From: Thalassobium sp.
Lineage (GTDB): Bacteria; Pseudomonadota; Gammaproteobacteria; Pseudomonadales; Oceanobacteraceae
Direction of reading: 5' to 3'
Length of the DNA stretch: 64,000 nucleotides
NCBI GenBank assembly: GCA_002733205.1
Contig: NVUW01000001.1
Coordinates: 496,001 to 560,000 of the forward strand
This document shows, piece by piece, positions 1 to 9,497 of the stretch. Every line of letters begins with the position of its first letter. The first letter of the stretch is position 1. The notes under the pieces are model-generated. The model did no database searches, was not told the DNA's origin, and saw only the letters and a list, made by a program, of their open reading frames with translations. Made by a program: the position numbers and the translations under genes.

Positions 1-252
1 TGCGGTGCTGAGCTCGGGCTGGATATCCGCTGGGTCGCCACCGGCGGTTGCTGCGAAGGCAATAATCTCGCCGCCGCCGGTCTCGCTAATATTGATACCC
101 TTGGAGTGCGCGGTGCCAATATTCATACCGAACAGGAATACGCCTGCACCGACAGCTTTGCCGAACGCGCGGCGCTGACGGTGGTCTTTATCGAAAAGCT
201 GATTCAACGGAAGCTGTCTAACCCTAACAAGGAGAACCCTGCCTTATGCTGA
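1..252 (+). CDS. M20-family metallopeptidase/deacylase, C-terminal end only
   Basis: The first 83 codons are an open frame with no start in the window, so this is the 3' end of a gene that begins upstream. The translation contains WVATGGCCEGNNLAAAG and a later TDSFAERAAL stretch. These resemble the C-terminal part of M20 zinc peptidases and deacylases (carboxypeptidase G2, acetylornithine or succinyl-diaminopimelate deacylases), where the last metal-binding region and a closing helix lie. The stop codon overlaps the astA start (ATGCTGA), so the gene is translationally linked to the ast operon. That context suggests a substrate related to arginine or N-acyl-amino acids. The family call is fair; the substrate is not known. 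Confidence 0.7.
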   Translation, partial: CGAELGLDIRWVATGGCCEGNNLAAAGLANIDTLGVRGANIHTEQEYACTDSFAERAALTVVFIEKLIQRKLSNPNKENPALC

Positions 253-1313
253 TTGTCCGGCCGGCCATCGCCGCTGATGTACACGACCTGCTGGAACTGG
301 CAGAAAAAGCCGGTGAAGGTATGACCTCTCTGCCGCAGGACGAAGGCGCCCTGCTCGACCGGATTCAGCTGTCCAGTGACAGCTTCGACCGTCAGGACAA
401 ACACCGCGACGACTTCTTTTTTCTGGTAATGGAAGACAGCCGCCACAACAAGGTGGTCGGCACCGCCGGCGTACACGCCATGACCGGTGCCCGTCAGGCA
501 TTCTATGCCTACCGCCTGATGAGCCTGACCCACCATTCCCACTCGCTGAATAAGCAGGTCCGCAGCCAGCTGCTGCACCTGACCAACGACTACACCGACT
601 GCTCCGAAGTCGGCACCTTGTTTCTTGATCCGGCTTACCGCGGCAACGGCCACTGGCTCGCCCGCTCACGCTACCTGCTGATGGGCTTATTTGCCGGACG
701 CTTCGCCGAGTCGGTGATTGCCGAACTGCGCGGCTGGACCGACGAACAGGGCAACAGCCCGTTCTGGGATGCCATTGGCCGCCATTTCTTTCAGATGGAA
801 TTCGATGAGGCCGACACCCTGTGCGGCATCGGCTCCAATCAGTTTATTACCGAGCTGATGCCCAAATACCCGATCTATACCAGCCTGCTGCCAGAAGCGG
901 CACAGGCCGTTATCGGCAAACCCGCCGACGCCGGCCGGCGCGCCAAACAACTGCTGGAGCTGGAAGGTTTCAGCTACGACCGGGTGGTGGATATCTTCGA
1001 CGCCGGGCCATTGATGCGGGCCGAGCTGAGCAATATCCGCAGCGTGCGCGCTATCCGCCAGCTGAGCAGCGCACTCTGCGCCGACACCAGCGACGATGAA
1101 GACGCCGATGACAGCCAGTCGCTGATCATCGCCAACCCCAGCTGGCAGCAGTTCCGCGTGATCTGTACCGAAGCGCAGCTGATTTCCCAACATGGACAGC
1201 TGATAGCGCAAAACGGCCAGCAGCGGCTGGCTCTGAGCGCCAGCGCTCTGGGTCATCTCGGCGTACAACCCGGCCAGCCACTGGCCTTTATCCCGGAACA
1301 GCTGGGGGCATGA
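246..1313 (+). CDS. astA: Arginine N-succinyltransferase
   Basis: A 355-residue protein that fits AstA/AruF-G in length and sequence from the N-terminus (MLIVRPAIAADVHDLLELA) onward. It transfers succinyl from succinyl-CoA to the alpha-amino group of arginine, the first step of the AST arginine catabolic pathway, in the cytoplasm. The fold is GNAT-like. The start has an AGGAG ribosome binding site about 9 nt upstream and overlaps the stop of the preceding peptidase gene. The stop overlaps the astD start. The direct linkage to astD and astB makes the assignment firm. Confidence 0.95.
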   Translation: MLIVRPAIAADVHDLLELAEKAGEGMTSLPQDEGALLDRIQLSSDSFDRQDKHRDDFFFLVMEDSRHNKVVGTAGVHAMTGARQAFYAYRLMSLTHHSHSLNKQVRSQLLHLTNDYTDCSEVGTLFLDPAYRGNGHWLARSRYLLMGLFAGRFAESVIAELRGWTDEQGNSPFWDAIGRHFFQMEFDEADTLCGIGSNQFITELMPKYPIYTSLLPEAAQAVIGKPADAGRRAKQLLELEGFSYDRVVDIFDAGPLMRAELSNIRSVRAIRQLSSALCADTSDDEDADDSQSLIIANPSWQQFRVICTEAQLISQHGQLIAQNGQQRLALSASALGHLGVQPGQPLAFIPEQLGA

Positions 1314-2752
1314 TGAGCCTGTTAATCAATGGCCAGTGGCTTGCGGGTGAAAGCCCGGAGTTTGAATCCTTAAACCCGGCCGACGCCACACCGCTCTGGC
1401 GTAAGGCCAGCGCCAGCGCCGCTCAGGTTGCTGCTGCCGTTGCCGCCGCCCGCGCCGCCCAACCGGCCTGGGCCGCTCTGGGTTTTGAGTCGCGCCTGCA
1501 GATACTGCAGGCCTTTGCCGCACAGCTACAGCAGCAACAAGACGCTTTGGCCGGCACCATCAGCCTCGAAACCGGCAAGCCGCACTGGGAAGCCCTGACC
1601 GAAGTCAACGCCATGATCAACAAGGTTGATATCAGCATCCGCGCCTGTCAGCAGCGCACCGGCAACGACCAGCCCGGCCTGCAGCATCATGCCCACGGCG
1701 TGATGGCCGTATTCGGCCCTTATAATTTTCCCGGCCACCTGCCCAATGGCCATATTGTTCCGGCTCTGCTGGCCGGTAATACTCTGGTCTTTAAACCCAG
1801 CGAAGAGACGCCGTTATGCGCCGAAAAAACCGCAGAACTGTGGCAGGCCGCCGGTCTGCCTGCGGGCGTACTGAATCTGCTGCAGGGCGGGAGTGAGGTT
1901 GGCAAAGCTCTGGCGCAGCAGCCGATTGATGGCCTGCTGTTTACCGGTTCCTCCAATACCGGGCGCCTGCTGCACCAGCAGTTTGGCGGCCGTCCGGAAG
2001 TCTTACTGGCGCTGGAGATGGGTGGCAACAATCCGTTAATTGTCGATGGCAATGTGCATGCGCAACACGCCGCCGAGCTGATTGTACGCAGCGCCTTTAT
2101 CAGCGCCGGACAACGCTGCACCTGTGCCCGACGCCTGATTCTGACGGGGACAGAAGCACAAACTGACGCCATAGTTCAGGCACTGCTGGCACTCTGCGCT
2201 CGGCTGATTCTGCAACCCCAAGGCGATGAGCAGGCCTTTTACGGGCCGGTAATCAGCGCCCGTGCGCAGCAGCAATTACTGGCCGCGCAACAACAGTTAA
2301 TCAGCCTCGGCGGAAAAGCATTACTGAGTATGAGCGCCCCTGGCAGCGCCGGTTTTTTACTGTCGCCAGGGCTGATCGATATGACCGGCGCCCAGCCCGC
2401 GCCGGATGAAGAATGGTTCGGCCCGCTGCTGCAGCTGTACCGCACGCCCCGCTTTGACGACGCTATCCGGCTGGCCAACAACAGCCGCTTTGGTCTGGCC
2501 GCCGGTTTAATCAGCGATAACCCACAGCAGCAACAACAGTTCCGCGCGCAGATCCGCGCCGGGGTGATCAGCATCAACGCACCGACCGCAGGAGCTTCCA
2601 GCGCACTGCCGTTCGGCGGTATCGGTGCCAGTGGCAACCACCGCCCCAGCGCCTTCTATGCCGCCGATTACTGTGCCTGGCCACAGGCTATCAGCAGCGG
2701 CCCGTTAACCCACGATTACGTTTCCCCTTCAGGTACAGGTTTCCGTCCATGA
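1310..2752 (+). CDS. astD: N-succinylglutamate 5-semialdehyde dehydrogenase
   Basis: A 480-residue NAD-dependent aldehyde dehydrogenase. Visible family marks are the LALEMGGNNPLIV segment carrying the general-base Glu near residue 236 and the catalytic-Cys motif GQRCTCARR with Cys270. It oxidises succinylglutamate semialdehyde to succinylglutamate, the fourth step of the AST pathway. It overlaps astA by four bases (ATGA) and overlaps astB in the same way, so the three genes are translationally coupled. astC and astE, needed for the complete pathway, are not in this window. Two adjacent ATGs are possible starts; the first is used. Confidence 0.95.
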   Translation: MMSLLINGQWLAGESPEFESLNPADATPLWRKASASAAQVAAAVAAARAAQPAWAALGFESRLQILQAFAAQLQQQQDALAGTISLETGKPHWEALTEVNAMINKVDISIRACQQRTGNDQPGLQHHAHGVMAVFGPYNFPGHLPNGHIVPALLAGNTLVFKPSEETPLCAEKTAELWQAAGLPAGVLNLLQGGSEVGKALAQQPIDGLLFTGSSNTGRLLHQQFGGRPEVLLALEMGGNNPLIVDGNVHAQHAAELIVRSAFISAGQRCTCARRLILTGTEAQTDAIVQALLALCARLILQPQGDEQAFYGPVISARAQQQLLAAQQQLISLGGKALLSMSAPGSAGFLLSPGLIDMTGAQPAPDEEWFGPLLQLYRTPRFDDAIRLANNSRFGLAAGLISDNPQQQQQFRAQIRAGVISINAPTAGASSALPFGGIGASGNHRPSAFYAADYCAWPQAISSGPLTHDYVSPSGTGFRP

Positions 2753-4134
2753 ACACCCATCCGCAACAGGAACAACAGGCTCAACAGAGCGTACAGGAAG
2801 TTAACTTTGATGGACTGATCGGCCCGACCCACCATTACGGCGGTCTTGCCAGCGGCAATCTGGCCTCCAGCCGCAATGCCCTGAGCCGCTCCAGTCCGAA
2901 ACAGGCGGCATTACAGGGGCTGGAGAAAATGCGCACGCTGCTGAACATGGGTTATCCACAGGGCTTTATGCCACCGCAGATGCGCCCCGACCTGAGCGTG
3001 CTGCGCCGCCTTGGCTTCAGCGGCAGCGATCACCAGCTGCTGAACCGCGCTGCGAAAGAATCCCCGGCGCTGTTGTCGATGGTGTATTCCGCCTCCTCCA
3101 TGTGGGCCGCCAATGCCGCTACCGTCACACCATCCGCCGACAGCAACGACGGCCGTGTGCACTTTACCCCGGCCAACCTGCTCACCACCGCCCACCGCGC
3201 CATCGAACATGAACAGACCTTCGTTACCTTAAATGCCATGTTCCCTGATAAAGAACGCTTTGCTGTGCATCCGGCGTTACCGGCGATTCACCGCTTTGCC
3301 GACGAAGGTGCGGCCAATCACACCCGCCTGAGTGCCGATTATCAGAGCCCCGGCGTAGGCTTATTTGTGTATGGCCGCGACACCAATACCGACCTCGCCG
3401 CGCTGACCTTTCCGGCACGCCAGAGCCGTGAAGCCTGCGAAGCCATCGCCCGCCAGCACGGTCTGCGCCATGCCGTTTTTTTACAGCAAAGCCGCCATGC
3501 GATTAATGCCGGTGCGTTTCACAACGATGTGGTCGCGGTCGGTAACGGGCCAGTGCTGTTTTTTCATGAACAGGCTTACGAAGACAAAGCGCGCGACCGT
3601 GCCTTCAGTGAATTAAATCAGTGGCTGCCACTGCAAAGCCTGTGTGTACCGGCCAGCAAAGTCAGCCTCAGTGACGCCATCAGCAGTTATTTATTTAACA
3701 GCCAGTTGCTGGCCACCATGAACGCTGACGGCAGCGCCGATATGAACAACATGTGTTTAATTGCTCCTTCAGAATGCGCCGATAATCAGGCCGTAAAAAC
3801 CTATCTGAATGAACTGCTGACCGATCACAGCCAGCCTATCCGTCAGCTGCAGTTTGTCGATGTGCGCCAGAGTATGAGTAACGGCGGCGGCCCGGCCTGT
3901 TTACGTCTGCGGGTGATATTAACGGCCCGCGAACGGGCGGCGGTAAATCCGGCCTTTATGCTCAGCGACGAAAAAATCAATAGCTTACAGGATTGGGTAA
4001 AGCGCCATTACCGCGACGAATTAATTCCCGCCGATCTGGCCGACCCTGCCCTGTTTGATGAATCACAGAATGCTCTGGACGAGCTGACGAAGATGCTCGG
4101 GCTGGGAAGTTTTTATGGTTTTCAGCAAGCATAA
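2749..4134 (+). CDS. astB: N-succinylarginine dihydrolase
   Basis: A 461-residue protein, slightly longer than the roughly 445 residues usual for AstB because of a Gln-rich N-terminal extension before the conserved VNFDGLIGPTHHYGGLA motif. AstB belongs to the amidinotransferase/guanidine-modifying superfamily. It hydrolyses N2-succinylarginine to succinylornithine, ammonia and CO2, the second AST step. The conserved NNMCLIAPSEC and SNGGGPACLRLRV segments near the C-terminus are present. It is the last gene of the ast run in this window and faces the convergent fumC. Confidence 0.95.
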   Translation: MNTHPQQEQQAQQSVQEVNFDGLIGPTHHYGGLASGNLASSRNALSRSSPKQAALQGLEKMRTLLNMGYPQGFMPPQMRPDLSVLRRLGFSGSDHQLLNRAAKESPALLSMVYSASSMWAANAATVTPSADSNDGRVHFTPANLLTTAHRAIEHEQTFVTLNAMFPDKERFAVHPALPAIHRFADEGAANHTRLSADYQSPGVGLFVYGRDTNTDLAALTFPARQSREACEAIARQHGLRHAVFLQQSRHAINAGAFHNDVVAVGNGPVLFFHEQAYEDKARDRAFSELNQWLPLQSLCVPASKVSLSDAISSYLFNSQLLATMNADGSADMNNMCLIAPSECADNQAVKTYLNELLTDHSQPIRQLQFVDVRQSMSNGGGPACLRLRVILTARERAAVNPAFMLSDEKINSLQDWVKRHYRDELIPADLADPALFDESQNALDELTKMLGLGSFYGFQQA

Positions 4135-4150
4135 AAAACGCTGAAAATAA

Positions 4151-4178
4151 CTGGCGCGGCTATGAATATGCCGCGCAG
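4151..4178. terminator. Possible bidirectional terminator hairpin between astB and fumC
   Basis: A GCGCGGC/GCCGCGC stem of 7 bp with a 9-nt AT-rich loop lies between two convergent genes. The T tract on either side is short (ATTT on the plus side), so this is a weak intrinsic terminator or an mRNA-end hairpin. Confidence 0.5.
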
Positions 4179-4188
4179 ATTTAAACGC

Positions 4189-5562
4189 TCATTTACCTGT
4201 TAACAGCTTAGGATCAAGCAGACGCTCCAGCTCTTCCCGGCTTAAATCGGTATGTTCCAGTGCCACATCAATCACCGGGCGGTTTTCTTTATACGCCTGC
4301 TTGGCGATGTCGGCGGCTTTTAAATAACCAATCACCGGATTTAATGCGGTTACCAGAATCGGATTGCGTGCCAGCGCTTTATTCAGATTATCTTCGTTGA
4401 CCTTAAAACCGCTAATGGCGTTGTCAGCCAGTAAACGGCTGACGTTGGCCAGCAGGCTCAGACTTTCACACAGATTACGCGCCACCAGCGGCAGCATGAC
4501 ATTTAACTCAAAATTACCGGACTGACCGGCAATGGTAATCGCGCTGTCGTTACCGATCACCTGTGCACAGACCATCGCCACCGCCTCAGGAATTACCGGG
4601 TTTACTTTGCCCGGCATAATAGACGAGCCGGGTTGCAGTGCCGGTAATTCAATTTCGCCCAATCCGGCCAATGGCCCGGAATTCATCCAGCGTAAATCAT
4701 TGGCGATTTTCATTAATGAAACCGCACAGGTTTTTAACTGGCCCGACAAGGCCACGGCAATATCCTGGGTAGCGATATGAGTAAAGGGATTCTCTGCCGG
4801 GGTAAAAATAATGCCGGTTAATACCGACAACTCGGCACAGAATGCACCGGCAAACTGCGCATGAGCATTTACCCCGGTACCGATGGCGGTACCGCCCTGT
4901 GCCAATGACTGAATCGCCGGCTGCTGCATTTTTAATGTGTGGATATTCTGAGCAATCTGCGTAGCCCAGCTGTTCAGGCTCTGATCCATACGCAACGGCA
5001 TGGCATCCATTAAATGGGTGCGGCCGGTTTTGACAATATGCGCAAGGCTCGCGGCTTTGCGTTCGATGATTTTTTGCAGATGCTCCAGCGCCGGTAATAA
5101 TTGTTGCTGTAATAATAAAGCGGCGCTGATATGAATCGCCGAGGGAATGCTGTCGTTACTGCTCTGACCAGCGTTAACGTGATCATTCGGACTGACCGTT
5201 TTTTGCAATGCGCGGGCGGCCAGCGTGGCCAGCACTTCGTTGGCATTCATATTGGAGCTGGTGCCGGAACCGGTCTGAAATACGTCCAGCGGAAAATGCT
5301 GCATCATGTCCGGGCCCTGCAGCAACGACTGTGCGGCCTGTTCAATGGCGGCGGCGATGTCTTTATCCAGTTCACCCAACTTGCCGTTGGCGCGGGCTGC
5401 GGCGGCTTTTACCAGCAACAATGCACGGATAAACGGCTCAGGCAGAGTCTGACCACTGACCGGAAAATTATTAATCGCGCGCTGAGTCTGGGCACCGTAC
5501 AGGGCATCAGCCGGTACCTGTAGCTCGCCCATGCTGTCACGTTCGCTGCGCAAGTCGCTCAT
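4189..5562 (-). CDS. fumC: Class II fumarate hydratase
   Basis: A 457-residue iron-independent fumarase that interconverts fumarate and malate in the TCA cycle. The fumarase/aspartase superfamily signature GSSIMPGKVNP sits near residues 315-327 and contains the flexible loop with the catalytic Ser. An earlier GSGTSSNMNANEVLA motif forms the substrate-binding region, and TGRTHLMDAMP supplies another conserved block. The length fits the E. coli enzyme (467 residues) and pseudomonad FumC. A divergent LysR gene is not adjacent; the LysR gene upstream lies on the same strand, with 137 nt in between. Aspartase is less likely because the PGKVNPVIPEAVAMVC context is FumC-like. Confidence 0.93.
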   Translation of the reverse strand: MSDLRSERDSMGELQVPADALYGAQTQRAINNFPVSGQTLPEPFIRALLLVKAAAARANGKLGELDKDIAAAIEQAAQSLLQGPDMMQHFPLDVFQTGSGTSSNMNANEVLATLAARALQKTVSPNDHVNAGQSSNDSIPSAIHISAALLLQQQLLPALEHLQKIIERKAASLAHIVKTGRTHLMDAMPLRMDQSLNSWATQIAQNIHTLKMQQPAIQSLAQGGTAIGTGVNAHAQFAGAFCAELSVLTGIIFTPAENPFTHIATQDIAVALSGQLKTCAVSLMKIANDLRWMNSGPLAGLGEIELPALQPGSSIMPGKVNPVIPEAVAMVCAQVIGNDSAITIAGQSGNFELNVMLPLVARNLCESLSLLANVSRLLADNAISGFKVNEDNLNKALARNPILVTALNPVIGYLKAADIAKQAYKENRPVIDVALEHTDLSREELERLLDPKLLTGK

Positions 5563-5641
5563 GCTGTGTTCCTCTGTGCGTTAACCGGCTGATTTCCTTC
5601 GACGATAAAGAAGCGGACGCGGTTCGGCCAATACTCATTCG

Positions 5642-5656
5642 TTATCAGGCTGATAA
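5642..5656. promoter_or_regulatory. Palindrome upstream of fumC, possible operator
   Basis: TTATCAggcTGATAA is a perfect 6+6 inverted repeat about 80 nt before the fumC start codon, in the 137-nt gap between the lysR-type gene and fumC. It could bind a dimeric regulator. No family assignment is possible. Confidence 0.25.
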
Positions 5657-5699
5657 GAATAACGATAAGCATGCATATATCGGTTTATCAGGCGGAGAC

Positions 5700-6590
5700 T
5701 CAGGGCCGCAACACATCCTGCTGCCAATACTGCGCCGCAAAATCAATAAAGGCGCGGATAACCGGTTGTTGATAACTGCGCGACAGGTATACCGCCCACA
5801 GCGCATGCTGCGGCAGCGGATACGCTTCCAGCAGCGGCTGTAACGCACCACTGGCCAGCAGCGGATTGCCGAGGTCGCAGGGCAGCCGGGCAATGCCCAT
5901 GCCCTTGCAGGCGGCACGCACCAGCACGCCCATATCGTTAGCGAACAGGTTGCCGTTCACCTCCTGCTCCAGCAGCTGCCCGTCATGTAAAAACTGCCAG
6001 CGCTGCTGCATCAGATGAATCAGACAATTATGCGTGGCCAGCTCCGCCGGTGTTGCCGGCTTGCCGTAACGGGCCAGGTAGTCCGGGCTGGCACAGAGCA
6101 TGGAGTCGACCGCCATCAGCCGCCGGGCTATCAGACTGTCATCGGGCTGCACGGTATAACGCAGAGCGATATCCACCCGCTCATCCACCAGTTGGGCGTT
6201 TTTATCCGACAGCAGCATGTAAAACCGCACCTGCGGATGCTGAGCACTGAAGCTGTCGATCAGATCCAGCAGCAGGTTTTGTCCAAGGCCAATCGGGCTG
6301 GCAATACGGATATCGCCGACCAGTTCAGCGGTGTGCAGCCGCGCCCGGCTCTCCAGCTCAGCCGCTTCGCTGAGAATGCGCTCACAGTAACGCAGCGCTT
6401 CTTCTCCGGCGGTGGTCAGGCTGACCCGGCGCGTGGTGCGGTGCAACAGGCGCAGCTGCAGCCAGTCTTCCAGCTCCTGTACATCGCGGCTGACGCGCAG
6501 GCGGCTCTGGCCGAGCTGCTCAGCCGCTGCGGTAAAACTGCCGCAGGCGGCGACTTCAACAAAACTGCGCATGGCATTGAGTTTATCCAC
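5700..6590 (-). CDS. LysR-family transcriptional regulator
   Basis: A 296-residue protein with the N-terminal winged helix-turn-helix typical of LysR proteins (MDKLNAMRSFVEVAACGSF, then the recognition region SRLRVSRDVQELED, residues 1-60). A type 2 periplasmic-binding-protein-like effector domain follows at about residues 90-290. It belongs to the CrgA/AaeR-like group by general appearance. It is divergently transcribed from the NAD(P)-binding protein gene at 6721, the classic arrangement in which a LysR protein controls its neighbour from the shared intergenic region. The effector is unknown. Confidence 0.9.
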   Translation of the reverse strand: MDKLNAMRSFVEVAACGSFTAAAEQLGQSRLRVSRDVQELEDWLQLRLLHRTTRRVSLTTAGEEALRYCERILSEAAELESRARLHTAELVGDIRIASPIGLGQNLLLDLIDSFSAQHPQVRFYMLLSDKNAQLVDERVDIALRYTVQPDDSLIARRLMAVDSMLCASPDYLARYGKPATPAELATHNCLIHLMQQRWQFLHDGQLLEQEVNGNLFANDMGVLVRAACKGMGIARLPCDLGNPLLASGALQPLLEAYPLPQHALWAVYLSRSYQQPVIRAFIDFAAQYWQQDVLRP

Positions 6591-6720
6591 AGCTGCCTCT
6601 TATTTGATCAAAATCAGATACAAACTCGATCATATATGAATATTTATCGCGACACACCGAACCAATAGACTGGTCGCATTCAAACACAAACAACCGCTTT
6701 CAAACACAAGAGGACAGATT
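6591..6720. promoter_or_regulatory. Divergent promoter region of the LysR gene and its neighbour
   Basis: This 130-nt AT-rich gap separates two divergent genes. It holds two copies of TTCAAACACAA about 11 bp apart next to the 6721 gene, and dyad-like AT-rich sequence nearer the LysR start (ATCATATATGAATA). LysR proteins usually bind such gaps. The exact site is not resolved. Confidence 0.35.
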
Positions 6721-7365
6721 ATGAAAATTGCAATTATTGGTGCGACCGGCTGGATTGGTTCAACCCTGGTAGCAGAAGCACAAAGCCGCGGCCACGATGT
6801 CATCGCCATTGCTCGCGACAGCAGCAAAATCGCGGCCACGGGTGTCGATAAACGCAGCCTCGACCTGAGCGCAGCTGATAACAGCACGGCCATCACGGCC
6901 GCCGTTACCGGTGCTGATCTGGTGATAGCCAGCATCGGTGGCCGTGCGGCTGGTAATCATGAGATTGTTGCCGCGTCTGCTCAGCGTCTGCTTAATGAAT
7001 TACCGGCAGCCGGAGTTAATCGTCTGCTGTGGGTGGGTGGTGCCGGCAGTCTGGAAGTTGCGCCCGGCGTCACCCTGTTATCGCTGCCGGAATTTCCGGA
7101 GGCGTATAAAGGCGAAGCCACCGCTCAGGGCGAAGCACTGGCGGTATTCCGCAACAGCGACAGCGCCGTTAACTGGACCTTTATCAGCCCGGCGGCAGAA
7201 ATCTTCCCCGGTGAGCGCAGCGGCCACTACCGCACTGGCGGCGATAGCCTGGTCAGCGACAGCGAAGGCAAGAGCCGTATTTCAGTGCAGGATTATGCCG
7301 TGGCGATGATCGACGAAGCAGAGAAAAATGCGCATCCAAAACAGCGGATGGGTGTTGCTTACTGA
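6721..7365 (+). CDS. NAD(P)-binding Rossmann-fold protein, NmrA/YwnB-like
   Basis: A 214-residue protein beginning MKIAIIGATGWIGSTL, the glycine-rich dinucleotide-binding motif of atypical short-chain dehydrogenases. The central VNRLLWVGGAGSLEV and the TFISPAAEIFPGERSGHYRTG stretch match the NAD(P)H-binding (NmrA-like) family, which often lacks the catalytic Tyr-Lys pair and can act as a redox sensor or reductase. An AAGAGGA ribosome binding site precedes the start. It is divergent from the LysR regulator, which probably controls it. A strong terminator follows directly. The substrate is unknown. Confidence 0.85.
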   Translation: MKIAIIGATGWIGSTLVAEAQSRGHDVIAIARDSSKIAATGVDKRSLDLSAADNSTAITAAVTGADLVIASIGGRAAGNHEIVAASAQRLLNELPAAGVNRLLWVGGAGSLEVAPGVTLLSLPEFPEAYKGEATAQGEALAVFRNSDSAVNWTFISPAAEIFPGERSGHYRTGGDSLVSDSEGKSRISVQDYAVAMIDEAEKNAHPKQRMGVAY

Positions 7366-7381
7366 GAGTAATTACCGAAAT

Positions 7382-7410
7382 AAAAGGAGGCTTTGCCTCC
7401 TTTTATTTTT
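7382..7410 (+). terminator. Intrinsic terminator
   Basis: An AAAAGGAGGC/GCCTCCTTTT stem with a 3-nt loop, followed by TTTTATTTTT, lies 16 nt after the stop of the NAD(P)-binding protein gene. Confidence 0.9.
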
Positions 7411-7599
7411 CCATTAATTACCTGCGGTTTTTTTGGAAAAATCGGAAAAAAACACCTGATAACCCGCTTTAATTTGCACATATTTCCGCCGGCCTTTATC
7501 AACCATTTTGCGTAACGACAGGTTGTGCCGGGTAACCTCCGGTAACAGCCGCGATAAAAACACAGGAAACTTGTTGTACCTTTGTAGCTGCACTGCCGA

Positions 7600-7617
7600 T
7601 TGTCATAAAACCTTCAT
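7600..7617 (+). promoter_or_regulatory. Possible Pho box upstream of the chemoreceptor
   Basis: The 18-bp site TTGTCATAAAACCTTCAT is two imperfect copies of the PhoB half-site CTGTCAT separated by an A-only 4-bp spacer. A weak -10-like TAAAAG follows 10 bp downstream, and the chemoreceptor start is about 75 nt further. Nothing else recognisable lies in the 7411-7691 gap. Confidence 0.4.
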
Positions 7618-7691
7618 ATTCCCCGCCTAAAAGCTGCAGCCATAACTTCTATTCTTTTCACAACGTTTGCTTAATAACGAGTGCAGTACTT

Positions 7692-9305
7692 ATGCGTATC
7701 CGACACCGATTAATTTTAATGGCGGCTTTACCGGCCTTACTGGCCAGCATCATGTTCTTTTATGTCTGGCAACAAATGCCCCAGGTGGTGAATAACGCCA
7801 CGCGCTTATTTGAGCAACGCATGCAGCCGGTATGGCTGTTAAGTGGCATAAGCCGGGCTTATGCCACTGGTGTGGTGGATGTTGCTCATCAGAGCCGGGC
7901 ACAGATGCTGCTCTGGGATGACGCTGGCCAACGTCTGCAACAGGCGCGTGAGCAGATCGAAAACAACTGGCAGCAATATCTGAGCAGCGACCTGACCGGT
8001 ACCGAGCAGGAAGCCATCCGTCAGCAGGCCGGTGCTTATGACAAAGCACTGGCCGTCATTACCCGTTTACAGCAGTTTGTTGCCGAGCATGAGTCGTACA
8101 GCATGGGCAGCTATATCGACATGGATATGTATCCGCAACTGGCGCCGATGCTGCAATTAACCGACCAGCTGATCAACCTGCAAACCGGGCTCGCTGCAGA
8201 AGGCCAGGAGCAGGCGCTGAGCGATACCCGCGCCACCATCCGCACCATTGCCGTTATTGCCGCAATCACCATCGCCGCGATGCTGGCGCTGGGCTGGCTC
8301 GGTTACCACCGCATACTCAACCCGCTGCGGGCCATCCGTAACCATGTGATTGATATTGAACGGAGTAAAGATCTGAGTCGCCGTACCGGCATCAACAGTG
8401 AGGATGAGCTGGGTGAACTGGCTGCAGCCTTCGATAGCATGCTGGGCACGATGGCTGCGACGCTGGGCGGTATGCACAGCAATGGCCAGCATCTCAGCCG
8501 CGCCGCCGGAACGCTGCTGCAACTGGCGCAGGAAACCGGCCAGGTGGCACAGCAGCAGGTGCAGGAAGCGGCTACCAATGGTCAGCAGATGGAGCGCGTG
8601 GCCGCCGCAGCAGAGGAAGTTCGCGATGTGGCTCAGAGTGCAGAAGCAGCAACGCTAGAAGCCGCCTCGCGGGTAAACGAAGGCAGTGCCACCGTGCAGC
8701 AGCTGGTCGGCGCGATCGGTCGTTCAGGGGTGCAGGTACAACAAGCCGCCGCTGAAGCCGAGTCGTTGCGGCGCCATTCGGAAAATATCGGCAAAGTGCT
8801 GGATGTCATCAACAGCATTGCCGAACAAACCAATCTGCTGGCACTGAATGCCGCTATTGAAGCCGCCCGGGCCGGTGAGCAGGGGCGCGGTTTTGCCGTG
8901 GTCGCCGACGAAGTGCGCACGCTGGCCAGCCGTACCTCGGCCTCTACCCGCGAGATTCAGCAACTGGTGGACGATCTGCAGCAGGGAGCCAATCACACCG
9001 CCAGCGATCTGGCCGGAGTGAATCAATTGAGTGAGCAGATGGTGAGCCATGCGCAACAGGCCGGTGATGCGCTGCATGCCATCCAGCAGTCCGTGGAGGC
9101 TATGCGTAAGACCAGCGAGAGTGTGTCGCGCCTGAGCGGTGAACAATTGCAGTTAAGCCAGAGCATCCAGAGCCGCAGCGCAGAAGTGACGCAGCAATCA
9201 CGCCGCACCGAAGAAAAGGCCAACGACACCAAACAACTCAGCCATGAACTGGCTGGTCTGGCGGAACAGCAGCGACAGGCACTGCTGGTATTTAATGTGA
9301 ACTGA
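7692..9305 (+). CDS. Methyl-accepting chemotaxis protein
   Basis: A 537-residue transmembrane chemoreceptor. The first membrane segment is at about residues 8-27 and a second at about 180-205. Between them lies a periplasmic ligand-binding region of about 150 residues that is predicted helical (four-helix-bundle type). A HAMP linker ([15 protein letters not shown] onward) and the cytoplasmic signalling domain follow, with the conserved hairpin tip [19 protein letters not shown] around residues 380-400. The short Gln-rich C-terminus has no CheR-binding pentapeptide. The possible Pho box upstream suggests induction in phosphate starvation. The ligand is not known. Confidence 0.93.
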   Translation: MRIRHRLILMAALPALLASIMFFYVWQQMPQVVNNATRLFEQRMQPVWLLSGISRAYATGVVDVAHQSRAQMLLWDDAGQRLQQAREQIENNWQQYLSSDLTGTEQEAIRQQAGAYDKALAVITRLQQFVAEHESYSMGSYIDMDMYPQLAPMLQLTDQLINLQTGLAAEGQEQALSDTRATIRTIAVIAAITIAAMLALGWLGYHRILNPLRAIRNHVIDIERSKDLSRRTGINSEDELGELAAAFDSMLGTMAATLGGMHSNGQHLSRAAGTLLQLAQETGQVAQQQVQEAATNGQQMERVAAAAEEVRDVAQSAEAATLEAASRVNEGSATVQQLVGAIGRSGVQVQQAAAEAESLRRHSENIGKVLDVINSIAEQTNLLALNAAIEAARAGEQGRGFAVVADEVRTLASRTSASTREIQQLVDDLQQGANHTASDLAGVNQLSEQMVSHAQQAGDALHAIQQSVEAMRKTSESVSRLSGEQLQLSQSIQSRSAEVTQQSRRTEEKANDTKQLSHELAGLAEQQRQALLVFNVN

Positions 9306-9425
9306 GAGCGAAGGCATTCCTAAGCTTAAATTCGTATTGTCCGGCTTTAACGAGTTCGATAGTCTCAGTAATCCACTCTTTGGCAAAGGTGCTGCTCAGC
9401 CCGGCTGACAGCCCTTTGTTCCATT

Positions 9426-9481
9426 TTTTCTGTTCCGTTTTTCTTCTGTTCCGTTTTCTTGTTTCGTTTTTTCTTCTGTTC
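9426..9481. repeat. T-rich imperfect tandem repeat
   Basis: Three to four degenerate copies of a unit near TTCTGTTCCGTTTT occur between the chemoreceptor stop and the minus-strand gene ending at 9498. No gene is assigned in this stretch. It may act as a poor terminator for either side or simply be low-complexity sequence. Confidence 0.5.
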
Positions 9482-9497
9482 TGCCATGAATGAATGG

